Positions 11,640 through 22,403 of a stretch of 64,000 nucleotides of DNA are shown in pieces (position 1 is the first letter of the stretch; each line of letters opens with the position of its first letter). The notes beneath the pieces were generated by a model that saw nothing but the letters and a program-made list of their open reading frames with translations, had not been told where the DNA came from and made no database searches. Position numbers and translations under genes: made by a program. Source of the DNA: Cycas panzhihuaensis (taxonomy: Eukaryota; Cycadophyta); NCBI GenBank assembly GCA_023213395.1, contig CM041465.1:98959741-99023740 (forward strand). The letters run 5' to 3'.

Positions 11640-12734
11640 TAGAAGTGCACCTCTAGGGTGTCACTAAACACAAGGGGATCAAGCCTACACAATCGCTAAA
11701 TAAAAGGCTTAAATATCCTTGAGAGTGGGGGGATAAGTCACCCACAAATGGTGTCTGTGCATTAGAACACAGGTTCAAGGACCCACAAATGGTATACAAG
11801 ACCCTCCCTTTAGGTAGGTACCTTCTCAGATTCAAAATGGCTAAAGACATCCTTAGTTTGCCAAGTAGCCTCAAAGGGGACTCTCCTATCCTGATGGGTT
11901 GAGAAAGGAGAGGGAGGATAAAAGTACTTTTCCTAAGATGAAGGGAAAAGAGGAGGTGAACCCTAGTGGAAAGGGGATGCCTATGGATTAAGAGAAGGAT
12001 GGCAAGTAGAAAGAGTGTAAAAAGGGGAGGTTTGGTGTGAGAAAACTAACTCCTAAAAGGGTAAGGCAAGTAGGGTATCTTAATAAGGGATACCTAACTG
12101 GGATGCCCCTAAGGTTTATATGTACTAAACAGGTGACTGAGTATGTTAAAAGTTTTGGGAGATGTCTTTGTTTTACTCAAAAAAGTAATGTAATAATGTA
12201 AAATACTACTACCACTAAGTAAATACAATTTAAAGACAAGAGCTCTCTTCTTTATCTCTCTTTTCATCTCTATCCTTTTCTTTTGTAAGCGAAAAAGACA
12301 AGGGAATAAAGGAAGGAGTTAATGCAATGACAGAAGAGAGTGTAGTAACTAATGCAATTCATTTCAATGATGCATGGGAGGAAAAGTAACTATTAAGAGG
12401 CTTAAGTCCCTTTATGTCCTCACCCTACAAAGTGCAAAGAGTATACAAAAGAGAGGGAGATGCAATAGGGGAAAGAAACCATTTTGTCACTTTCCTCTAG
12501 GGATGCAGCATGAGTAGTATGTCAACCCAAACTACCCTCATTTAGGTGCTCATGCAATAAGGAAGAAAAGAAAGTAGAGTCAATGCATGCTAATGTAGTG
12601 GATAACTTTCCTTCCTAACAAATGCAAAGTAGATGATCCACAAGAAAAATAGAATACAACTTTCTTTCTTCTCTTTTCCTTTGGGGAAAAAGGTAGGAAA
12701 GGGATAAAGAAAGAAGAAGAAGTTAGAGGAAATG
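11640..12734 (-). mobile_element. 3' LTR of gypsy H, distal half
   Basis: The minus-strand LTR ends at 11640 (plus strand TAGAAGTGCACCTCTAGGG). It contains the TCACCCACAAATGGTGTCTG block also seen in LTR G near 33572. It continues at 30260-32394, interrupted by copia B1. There is no primer site beyond 11640, so this is the 3' LTR of H, in agreement with the polypurine tract at 32395. Confidence 0.75.
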
Positions 12735-13058
12735 TGAAGGAAGGATGGGTCTAGCAAATAAATCATTTGCATGCACACAATGATAATAGAGAATGAAAAA
12801 GAGATGAAATAAGATATGAGATCATGCTTGGAGGTGAGAATGAATAATGACTCCCTCCTTGAGATTTTGCCTTTTATTATTGAGGGTGAGCATTAGAGTT
12901 AGAATTTCCTGCCTAATGACATGAACCCAAAATTACATCTAAATGCACATAAAGTATATTTTATTAAGAGACTAGTGCTAATCAATATATCCTAAGATCA
13001 TATAATTAATCTACACAAATAACCTTAATATATTAAACTCTTTCAATCCCCCCCTTAA
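12735..13058 (-). repeat. 3' LTR (311 bp) and polypurine tract of copia B1
   Basis: The LTR spans 12735-13045 with plus-strand ends TGAAGGAAGGATGG and AAACTCTTTCA, so TG...CA on the minus strand. The tract CCCCCCCCTTAA at 13047-13058 is the polypurine tract on the minus strand, directly upstream of the LTR. The 313-bp mate is at 29947-30259. Confidence 0.9.
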
Positions 13059-13539
13059 TTATGGAAGATCATTTTTGAGAAAATCTATTCTATGAGGTCA
13101 TCATTTGAGCCTCATTATTACATTAAAATTCTAAATAACACTTTTGTAGGAAAACCCTCATGGAGAATAAAAACCCATGAACTTTCTAAGATCTATAACC
13201 CCTTTTATAAATCAAAATGGCTAAGGTGGCTCTTTGATATAGCCTAATAGCCAAGTAGCTTAAATGTACAGCTTAATCTGCTAAGTCTCCATATACGGTT
13301 TGGTCATCCCCTATGCCCTTTTGGGTTTTCATAGGTTCTAATTTTCCAAAACTAGTACAACCCTGATCCTTCTATGCCCACATGGGGTTTTCACAAATAG
13401 GATAGAGCATAGACTTACTCTTATTCTTCCGCACCCATAAGGGGTTTTCATGAAGAGAATAGAGTATGATGATCCTATTTCTATCTTCATTGATCGGTTG
13501 AAGATGGAGCCCTTAAGGCCGAGTTGTCTTTGGAATTGT

Positions 13540-14050
13540 TCAAACTTCACCTTTTATAGTTGTTTAGTGAAGATATCAGCCACTTGATATGCTATTAGGC
13601 ATTATTCCAATTGAATTGTGTCATCATGAATAAGTTCTCTAATCTTGTGGACTTTTTTACTTATGTGTTTGGTACGATCATGAAACACATGATTTTTTGC
13701 CATGCAAATTGTTGATTTATTATCCACATGAAGGCTCGTAGGACTTGTTTAGGTGATATTCAATGTTTCCAATAATTTTCTCAACCATATCACCTCCTTA
13801 TTGGTCTCAGAAGCAGCAATCTATTTAGCTTTGGTAGTTAAATCTGCAACTATCTTATGCCATCTAGATCTCTATGATATTGGTGCTGTTTTAAGAAACG
13901 TTATATACCTAGATGTAGATCTTCCTATATCTTTATCTCTTGCAAAGTTTGAGTCTGTGTATGCAGAAAGCTTGAAGTCTGAATTAGGTTTATACAATAA
14001 AGCATATTTGTTGGTCATCTTAAGGTATCTTAACACTCATACTATTGTCT
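13540..14050 (-). pseudogene. Copia RNase H (B1), broken
   Basis: RNase H domain of the copia Pol protein, read on the minus strand in several frames. It includes a YTDSNFAR-type start near 13955, then LHVDNKSTICMAKNHVFHDR near 13680-13735 and QVADIFTKQL near 13560-13590. It lies directly after RT and before the 3' tail, as in B0 and B2. Stops and frameshifts make it non-functional. The plus-strand ORF over this region is its antisense shadow. Confidence 0.8.
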
Positions 14051-14060
14051 GCCAATGATT

Positions 14061-15200
14061 CTACTTATGATTTATCATGTAACGAGAAAGAATGTCAAAA
14101 GAGTGTGTAATATCTAGCCTTGTATTGGTAATGTAGATGAAACTACCTACAAGTTTCCTATAGAGTGTTGCATCTGCCTCCCTAGTATCACCTTCAGTTG
14201 AGAGTTTGGTATTAGGGTCCATAGGTAACATCACTGGTTGATCATCTTCTAACTGAAACTTGGTTAGAAGATCGTTGATGTATTTTTCTTGGGAGAGGAA
14301 AAAGTTTCTATTCTTTTGTGTTACTTCAATTCCCAAGTAATATTTTATCAAACTGAGGTCAAATAATTCGAATATTTTTCCAAGGTCCTTTTTGAGTTAG
14401 CTTATTGCCTGTTCACTATTACTCGTTACTAACATGTTATCCACAAAGATTATGAGATAAGCAATTTTATCCTTATGGCGCTTGATGAATAATATTGCAT
14501 CAATATCTTAGTAGTCACAAACCTCGTATCTAAGTTACCTCATTCTTTCAGACAACTTGGTAAACCAAGCATAAAGGGCTCGTTTAAGATCATACAAGGA
14601 CTTTCTGAGCTTGCAAACCTTATGCTCTTAACCTTTGATCTCATATCCTTCTGGTTGAGCCATGTAAATTTCTTCTTTAAGATCTCCATTGAGAAATGTG
14701 ATCTTAATATCAAGTTGGTAAATTTTCCAACCCTATTGAGTAGCCAAGGCCACAAGAGTTCTAATTGTAGGCCACTTAGTTGTAACTGCAAAAAATTTAG
14801 TGTAGTCGATGCCTTCCTTTTGTGAAAATCCTTTAGCTACCAACCTCGCCTTGTGTTTTTCAAGGGTGTCGTCTAATCTATATTTGTTTTTAAACACTCA
14901 TTTATTTTGAACTATCTTTCTATCAAGTGGTATATCAATGAGCTCCCATGTATCATTCTTGATAAGAGATTAGTACTCTTCGTTCATGACATTTCTCCAA
15001 ACTATATGTTTCTGACTTCTTGGTACGTTAGGGGCTCTTCATTAATAGTAAGGTGCAGTTCTGCTAGTTCAAGCTTAGTATATAATGATTCTTACATCCT
15101 TGCTTTATGGGTACTTCGAGTGCCAGTTTTACCCATCTTATCTGGTCATATGTCCTTATTCAGTTGGCAGGCTTCTTGAGATCCTTAAGTTGGGAATAAG
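14061..15200 (-). pseudogene. Copia reverse transcriptase (B1), broken
   Basis: RT domain of copia Pol. From right to left it shows LVAKGF (about 14850), TIRTLVALA near 14750, then an IFVDNMLVTS-type catalytic box (about 14430-14450), where the second Asp of YVDD reads Asn. The C-terminal MIKYYLGIEVTQKNRNFFL (14351-14295) and LYRKLVGSFIYITNTR (about 14165-14115) are the typical copia connection. The last 96 codons are open (14351-14061); the rest carries stops. It is collinear with B2 44640-45658. Confidence 0.82.
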
Positions 15201-15439
15201 GTCCTCATTTCCTTAACTTCTTATTTCTCATCTTGTTCATTAAAATGATTATTTTGTGAGGAGGATGTTGATGCACTTGGGGAAGATGGTCCTTCTACTA
15301 CTATTTTGCCTTTGTCAACTAAAGGTAGAGAGGATGGTTCCTCTATAATGGCTTTGCCTTTGTCAACTCTACTATCTTCAAAGGATGGTGTTGGATGTAC
15401 ACTTATCAGTTCAGAGTCACAACTTGCATCCTCTGAGGC

Positions 15440-16430
15440 TCTATTGTTAACTTCCAATATTTGGAGTAATTTATATCTATCCCCCCCCCCCCAAATTTTG
15501 GAATCTGAACATCATATTTGATAACATAATTATAGCGGTGTGAACGTACTTTAGAGTCTAGTTTAAGTAACTGATCCTCTATTTCCATAAAAATAACATC
15601 TCTAGTAACAATGATTTTTCGTTGTGATGGTATGAAAACCTTATACCCTTTATTATCCATAGGGTATATAATAAAGATACCTTTAAGTTCCCTTGGCTAG
15701 AATTTATTTTGATCTGCATCCAAAATGTAGGCATAGAGCCAAAAATTTTAAAGTAGTGAACAATGGGGGCTTGTCCTGATCACTTTTCATTAGGTGCTTA
15801 TCCTTCCTTTAATGGGCTAACATCATTGATACAATAAATAACTGTCTAGATAACTTCAACCCATAGGTAGAAAGGTACATTTTTGTATATCAACATAACC
15901 CGAGCCATGTTCATGATTGTCTTTTTCATGCACTCAGTAACTCTATTTTGTTATGGGGTACCTGCTACTATTGTATGATACCATTATCTTAAAGGTAGCT
16001 TTCAAACTTATATGAGGTATATTCACCACCATCATCAGTTCAAAGATGTTTGAGTTGATAACATGACTCTTTTTCAGTGAGGGAATTGAATTCTTTGAAT
16101 ACACAGAAGGCTTCATCTTTCTTGTATAGAAAAGTTACCCATACTTTTCTAGTGAAATCATCAATGAAAGAGATGTAATATAATTTGCTATTTAGTAAAG
16201 TAATGGGCATTGGCTCACACAAATCAGAGTGTACCAATTACAATAGATGGATTGATTTCCATTGACTTTTAAGAAAGGGTTGTCGATGAGATTTGGCAAT
16301 GATACAAGCTTCACATTTAAAGGTCTTAGAGAAGAACTTTGGAAGATTTGGAAGAGTGTTAGAAAGATCTCTAAGTCTATCAATGTGAATATGGCCCATG
16401 CAAGTATACTAAAGAGATTCTCGTGAAAAT
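15440..16430 (-). pseudogene. Copia integrase (B1), broken
   Basis: Integrase of copia Pol on the minus strand. The zinc-binding region includes GHIHIDRLRDLSNTLPNL (about 16395-16340) and KCEACIIAKSHRQPF (about 16325-16280), with both cysteines kept. The core has VHSDLCEPMPI at 16234-16202 (first Asp), TDDGGEY near 16020-16040 (second Asp) and a decayed QNRVTE-type peptide near 15945 (catalytic Glu). GYKVFIPSQRKIIVTRDVIF (15648-15590) is the C-terminal part. Stops interrupt it. A run of 12 C at 15481-15492 shifts the frame relative to B2. Confidence 0.82.
15481..15492. repeat. 12-base C homopolymer
   Basis: B2 has six C at the same place (46042-46047). The run lies within decayed Pol and may be slippage or a sequencing artefact. 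Confidence 0.8.
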
Positions 16431-16699
16431 ATTGGATGGGTCAAGATGGAATTAAATATAAATTCTTCATCACCACAAGGGCTTTGGGAATAATGGGCTT
16501 CAAAAGATAGAGAGCTATTCAATCGAAAGAGTTTACCAGAGAGATGTCTAGTCAAAACCACTTGATTAGTTGGAGGGTGAATAGCTTAGAGAGTCTGGTC
16601 ATTTGTAGTTACACTAAGATCAAATCCATGAGAGATAAGTGTAGATAAGAAGAGTAGGTTTTGTTTGAGATTGGGTATATATAAGACATTAAGCAATGT

Positions 16700-16925
16700 A
16701 AAATCTTCTAAGCCTAGGAGTTTCAGGCGAATGTTACCAATTCTTTCAGTAGGTTACTGTGATTTATTAACCATGCGAATAACTCCTTAAACATTTGAGT
16801 CAAATGTTTAATATAGATTGCAAATGTATTTCATATGTTGAGTTACTCCTGTGTCCATGATCCACTTTCCATCGATTGAAGCCACACTATTTGGAATTCT
16901 AATAGGGCTTGGCCCTGGTGAAGGG
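16700..16925 (-). pseudogene. Copia protease (B1), broken
   Basis: Copia retropepsin, which would cleave the Gag-Pol polyprotein. It is read on the minus strand by comparison with B2 47487-47233: SPGPSPIRIPNSVASIDGKW, then WIMDTGVTQHM (the active-site region, canonical DSGATxHM). It continues to KLLGLEDFTLLNVLYIPNLK (16735-16680). Stops and a changed active-site surround show it is inactive. Confidence 0.7.
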
Positions 16926-16929
16926 AATT

Positions 16930-18063
16930 CACAAGTGATATATCCACATCGAGCTTCAAAGTATCTCTTTGGTTGGTCAATGGCATTTGATGTTAAAGAT
17001 CCCTCATTTCTTTGAAAATATTCTTGTACAAAACTTGCACTACTAAAGGATTCTTCACAAGTTTCTTCAACATTGTGAGCTCCATGTTTTGGTTGGAACT
17101 TGTCTAACTTATAAGTGGCAGTTCTGTAGTCTTTTCCTAAGTGTCCTTTATGGTTACATCAATCATACATAATAGTTTGATTACTAATCCCTAAAGAGGT
17201 ACTAGTTTGGCTTGACTATCTTGCTCTTTGTTGAGGTGGCCTTTGGTCTTAAGACTACCAAGGTTGTGACTGAGAGTTGCTCAACCTTGTGGATGATTTC
17301 CCATGTCTCTTCCTCTTCTTCTTGCTTGGCTATTTCCTCTGCCACGAGAGGGACCTTGATTTTTTATGTAGAAAACTTCTTCTTCCACCTCAAAGGTTAC
17401 ATTTTCAAGAGAGTCAGAGGCTGCAAAGTTGGTATCAAATGTCTTGTCAAATTCTATGAACTTCTCAGCAAGTGCTTCAAAGTTGAGTGTCTTCAATATT
17501 CCACTAGATTAAAGACTTCCGAATAAGTTTTTATAATCGGAGATATGTAAACATGATTGGATCAAGAATTCCCAAGTGATATATTGGGTCTTAAAATCTT
17601 TATCAATTGCCTGTTTGATTGGTTGAAGGAGATTTATTATCTCATGAGCTCGTCCCTTCTATATTTTTAATTTGTTCATTTTCAGAATAAGATGAACACA
17701 TTTTAAATCTAACTTAGCATCAAAGTTTATCTTGAGAACTTCAAGGACCTTCTAGGCTATATCATGTTGCTCTTCATTAATCAAGTTATGCATGGAGTGA
17801 TCAGTGATTAATAGAAGTCCTATACGAATCTTTTCATCATTTATCTCCCATTATAGTTTGGTTGCAGCATCTTTAGGAGTTGTTAGGGTAGATCCACTGG
17901 AAGTAGGTGTTGTAGGTGTTGCTAGTATAATAGGTGTAGGCTAAAAATGGGCTCTCCAAAGGCCTTCATACTTTGTAATATTTTTAACTCCAGTGTACTA
18001 TAAATCCTAATTTTCTTTGCCTTTCAATATGTAGTTAACATTCTACTTGAATTGAGATAACAT
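16930..18063 (-). pseudogene. Copia gag (B1), broken
   Basis: Nucleocapsid protein gene of the copia element. I place the start at the minus-strand ATG at 18063-18061, followed by LSQF and then NVNYILKGKENXD-type sequence, which is also in B2 (B2 lacks the ATG). The middle contains MKTLNFEALAEKFIEFDKTF (17496-17437) and an acidic stretch FEVEEEVFY. The zinc knuckle near 17110-17165 has lost two cysteines (Tyr) relative to B2 CDRCNRKGHLAKDC. Stops are present. It is followed by protease in the same orientation. Confidence 0.8.
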
Positions 18064-19602
18064 GGTGATGATGAAGAAGTAGAATAGATGATAGAAGTAT
18101 ATGCCACTAACATGTGTGGCTAATACACTTGATACAATAGGGATATAGAAATAAATGCTATAATGAGAAGCAAGCAATGATTAAGTATTTTTTAATAACT
18201 ATGAAAAAATAAGTACAAGCAATGATGCAAGAATGAGGCCTAATGTAGAGCTAGCAAAGAGTGGTAATGTGTCATGCCATTAACCTCTCACTTATGTCCA
18301 AATGTAGGTGAGGTTTTGATACCTAAGGCTTCTATTATATGATTAGGACCTTCACATGCGATACCCGTACTGTACTTGGTGATGAAATCCAAATCATAGT
18401 GGAGCCTAGGTACTCCCAGTCCTCACCCAGTTTATGAGTAAGCAGCTATATACCTCCTCTAAAGAGTCAAACAGTATTCGTATCCTATAGCTATAACAGA
18501 TATTGGACCAGGTTAATTTTAATCTTACATTAAGGTTTTCAATTTTCCTAGGTGGTTATTAGGATTATCCCTTATTAGAGATCGTAGGTATGGCTAACAT
18601 GTCCCTCCACCACTATTTCAGTTAAGGCCAGACCTAGTATGAAACTTACACCTCCCTAAGGGCCTGAACTTCAACCAACCTTGGTCTATTCCAATCAAGG
18701 TGAGTGTGTACATAAGTCAAGAACTTATAGTATAGATCATACGAATGAGGTTCCTTTTAGGAATAATATAAGTTATTTATGAATAATTAAAAACTGAAAT
18801 AGAAAGTTTCCAAATATACTTGCTTACTTTTCGTGCTTGCTTTGTTGTTGTTGTTGCTTTATATGATGCTTTATGTTATGTGTGCAAATAGAAAAAGCAT
18901 ATTAGATTTAGTAGGGGAACCAAATGTTATTTTCGATCCAAGCTTTCCCTTGTTTTAGTACAATATTTCCAAATATATTTTTGAAAGTTTTGATATAGAA
19001 GCTATAATGAGATAAAAATCAGATCAACTTGCTACTAAAATATTGATTTTTCTAAATCTATATGCATTCTATTTTGCCCTATTTTGTATTTTTTTCACAA
19101 AATTTATAAATAATGATAAATGGATAAATTTTTCTAAAAATTACAAATATGAAGGCTTAAATGATGAAATTTAAATTTATGATAGAAGGAAAAATTATTC
19201 AAAATGTTGTTTTTGATAGAGTAGTGAAGTCATATTTCTAAAAAGGTATAAACAAATTTCTGCTCGAAAAAGTACAAAAGCAGAATCCTACTAGATCCAT
19301 TGTCTTAGAATTTGAACTTCAATATGTCAAAAGTTAAGTTTTAACATATACATCAACTTTCCCTTCTACACCATCTCTAAAATTAGCCAAAAAATTATCC
19401 GAAATACCCTCATAATGTCTTTTGTAAGATTGAGTAGGCAAATTCAACAATCGTGAGAAAACTACATAGATCTCCCTAACCAGTAGATAAAATTTGATGA
19501 GATTTATCTTAAAATGATCCTAATACATAAATCTATCAGATCCCTTAATACAACTTTCATATTTTTAGCTTATAATTAAAGGATTTTATTTGGAAAAGTA
19601 CC
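18064..19602 (-). other. Copia B1 long 5' leader, gag-proximal part
   Basis: About 1.9 kb of leader lies between the primer site (29933) and gag (18063), in two pieces because gypsy C was inserted into it. The leader aligns with B2 49290-51270 along its length. I see no conserved ORF in either copy. AT-rich segments alternate with a block near 18260-18760 in which both copies read CCTCACCCAGTT. The last five bases, GTACC (19598-19602), are the target duplication of C. Confidence 0.7.
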
Positions 19603-20106
19603 TGTTTCCCAGCTAGTGGGAATGGACTCGGGACGCATCGACACAGGTTTGTGCAGGTATATGTTCTTACTTTTCTTACTTATGATTGCTAAGGTAATTT
19701 AGAATAGTTTGATTGACATGTGCCCGCTTGCACGCATTGCTCGTTTGCCTGTTCATAATGCATGTGCCTAACGGCACCTCTTAGCCTATGACGACTCACA
19801 GCGGGGGCATCCATAAGCGGATGCGACACCCCGTATGGCGTACAGCCACTCACGACGTCTCCATGGTCTTTCGGGATGCTTTTGCCAGCCTGTTTGCTCT
19901 TGTTACAGCGTGCCACTTATGTTGCAAACCCTTCCTAAGCCTGGTTTAACCCTTAGTTGGGGCTCTTTGCACCATTTTGAGTACTTGCCCACTGCCTGGG
20001 CCTTCCCCCAGTTGATTTAATTCATGCTCAGCCCTTGTTCTTACCTTAAAAAGCTGATTTTTATGACTTTTAGGTTGCATTTTTCTCTTTTAAATTTTAG
20101 ATCATC

Positions 20107-20190
20107 ACTGCAAACTTAGCGGTACCACAAAGTTCTTGCATGCAGTAGCGTCTGCATCATAAACTTAGCTGCATGAAGTTTGCCGACGAT
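20107..20190 (+). promoter_or_regulatory. Palindromic AAACTT/GGTACC cluster, LTR C
   Basis: Contains GCAAACTTAGCGGTACCACA, then AAACTTAGCTGCATGAAGTTT: dyads with AAACTT/AAGTTT arms. The 3' LTR copy (27482-27575) keeps fuller arms, CAAACTT and AAAGTTTG. It lies about 500 bp from the LTR start, as in every other LTR of the family here. Confidence 0.5.
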
Positions 20191-20296
20191 TTAATCGCTA
20201 AAATTTAAAAGAAACCACGCGCTGGCCGCCGCTGAACTCACAGGGTTCGAAGCTGGAGGCGCCCAAGGCCCCTAACGTTCACTTGCTATGCCCAAG

Positions 20297-20305
20297 GCAT
20301 AAAAC
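20297..20305 (+). promoter_or_regulatory. LTR TATA-like box, element C
   Basis: GCATAAAAC, about 110 bp after the palindromic cluster and at the position of the TATA box in LTRs A and D. The twin is at 27689-27697. Confidence 0.4.
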
Positions 20306-22139
20306 CTCTTTTTCATTCATTTGCCTCATTCGAGTTCACTTTTCTAGACTTCCAAGCAAAAACTCTCTACCAAAAGACAAAGGAAAACACGAAACTAAGG
20401 ATTTTCATGTACGCAGCTTGAGCAGAGGTGAAGTGGGCTACTACCACTGGAGTTGCGAGGCCATTGCCGCCTACGTCTCTCCATCGCAAGCTTCACCTTC
20501 TCTCACAAATACTCAAAGATCCAAAGCATTTCTTCACAAGGAAGACTACTCCAAAGGACAACTTCTAGCTGCCATCTTGCACGGAGCTTCCTCCTTCCAT
20601 TCTACTGCAAAGGACACTTGAAACCAGCCTTAGACACCTTTGCCAGTCATTGCCAAGTAGCCAAGGTGCATGCATGCATGCTCTCCTTCATTCAAGGTAT
20701 TTCTTGTCTCTTGTTGGTGCATTTTTCCTTGCTTTTTGTTATTCTATTTGCAAGCTCTTCTCCCTCTTTTGCGTGAACTTTCTTTGGGATCTCCTTTGTC
20801 ATTTGATGCAAGTAATCTTAGCTAGTTGTGGCTTACTATAGTGCTGCCCTAGATTGGGTACATTTTCTTGCATTCCCTTGAGATCCATCCTTTCCTCTTA
20901 GCTTTCTCTTCTACCATTTCCTAAGCTAGCCAAGATAAAGGGTTTCATGAGGATTAGAGGGAGATAAAGTGGGTTCCGTCCCCATTGCCCCCCTTCTCCC
21001 CAAGGGTTCCGTCCCTTGTCCTCTCTCTCCCTTTATCACCCGCTCTTTCTTAGGAAACGGGGTTAGGGAAGCCTAAGAGGTTCGGTTTGAGTTCTTTTCC
21101 CTTGGTGTAGGCAACCTGTTACTACCTGTCTCACCCCGTTGCCCGCTCGCATTTCCTTCCCGGACCCCGTGGAGACCTCTCGTGGGTGAGTTAGCCATCC
21201 CGAGGCTACACTCAGTCCCATATAGTACATTTTGTGGTGCTTGCGGTTTGTATGCTTATCGCGTGGCCTTGTTTCATTTTCGTTACATGTTGGTGCTTAC
21301 TCACATTTTGCTAGCTTAGTTGATGTTATTACCATATACACATATATCTTCAGCATCAGTAGCCTCTCCCGAGAGGAAGGCATTCTCTCCGCTTGTTTGC
21401 AGGATCACGCCGAGGGAGTGGTGCACGAGATCAACCTGCTGCTTGGCCGGCCTCGCACCTGCAGATCTCTTCTCCCTTTCGTTTCGAGCTTTGCTTTTCA
21501 TCCTTTCTTTTTATTCAGTCTTTGCATGCCCTAGGGGAGGTAAGTAAACCCCCTTCGTCGCCTCCAATCGACGTTGCATGCATGGAGGAGAGAGGAAAGG
21601 AGCGCAACCGAGAGAGAGGATCCGCACTTCATCCTCAACCGCCGGATCCAGGTATTCCTCGCGTTTCCTTTATTTTTTTCCTTTTTATCGTTCTTGCCTT
21701 TTATACATGCTTAATAGGTAAAAGAGAAGGGAATATAAAGAAAAAGGGAAATAGTCTTTTATTTTACGTTTACTTTTCTGTACCGTTTCTTTTACCTTGC
21801 ATTACGTAGAGACAGAAGACCCATTTACGTTGTATTTCCTAACCCATGCCTTACTTCACACCCGTTGCACGTTGAGTTTGTTGCCCTCTCGTTGCCTTCT
21901 CATTACCTTGAGAAGCCGCAACGCGCGAGGTTTCCTTTTCCTTCCCGGCCATCCGAAGGATAGGAAGGCCTCGTCTTGCACGGCTACCTGGAAGCAACCA
22001 GGCACCTTGCAGCCTCCGTGCACGCGCCTCCCCAAGATGGACGACCCGCGAGGTGAGATCCTCGCTGTCTAGCCCAGTCTGTGTTGTGTTTTGTATTTCT
22101 TTGCTAGACGTAGGATCGCATTCCCGCGGAGAGCGTTTC

Positions 22140-22167
22140 ACTGGCGACCATACTGGGGACTGCCAGT
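22140..22167 (+). other. Primer binding site inside a hairpin, element C
   Basis: TGGCGACCATACTGGGGA starts at 22142, one base after the LTR. ACTGGC (22140-22145) and GCCAGT (22162-22167) can pair around it. In D the arms are CTACTGGTG and CACCAGTAG. A Tat/Ogre-type tRNA-Arg primer is likely. Confidence 0.7.
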
Positions 22168-22239
22168 AAGGGAGCTAGATCCGCTTCCCCTTCGTGTTTG
22201 TGCTCTTGCCTTTAGGTAGGTTCGCATTCTGTGTTTTGA

Positions 22240-22360
22240 GTTGGGCAACCCCCAACGGGTTTGCAGTGCTTTCCTTTCTTTTCCTTTTCGCTTTTTCTAA
22301 CAACGCTCGCGGAGGCGTTGCATGCGACGTTTCTCGCGCTTGGGTTTGCCGTTGTTAGAA
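22240..22360 (+). other. Leader hairpins of element C
   Basis: Two structures lie between primer site and gag. GTTGGGCAACCCCCAAC (22240-22256) is a 6-bp stem with a 5-base loop. TTCTAACAACG (22295-22305) pairs perfectly with CGTTGTTAGAA (22350-22360) across 44 bases. Both recur at the same place in A and D. Confidence 0.55.
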
Positions 22361-22403
22361 GACCAATCGTCGCGTTCATTCCATCGTCGAACCCCTGCTT
22401 TGA

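Larger units (their letters stand above)
19603..22140 (+). repeat. 5' LTR of gypsy C (2538 bp)
   Basis: Begins TGTTTCCCAGCTAGTGG and ends GGAGAGCGTTTCA. It matches 26991-29527 over long identical blocks broken by short clusters of differences, many at CAG/CTG sites. Landmarks: palindromic cluster 20107-20190, TATA-like GCATAAAAC at 20297, GGGGAGGTAAGTAAACCCCC near 21534, and a CT-rich tract near 20990-21030. ORFs inside (for example 21393-21809) are not conserved between families and are treated as non-coding. Confidence 0.93.

Noticed and set aside
13753-14058. Plus-strand ORF of 101 codons, and similar ones at 17212-17526, 45182-45436, 48427-48642
   Set aside because: They are antisense shadows of copia RNase H, RT and gag; the protein motifs are on the minus strand.
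15481-15492. C homopolymer as an assembly gap or functional site
   Set aside because: B2 has a shorter C run at the same place, so it is more simply slippage in decayed sequence.
21393-21809. 138-codon ORF in the 5' LTR of C
   Set aside because: Not open in the 3' LTR or in related LTRs.
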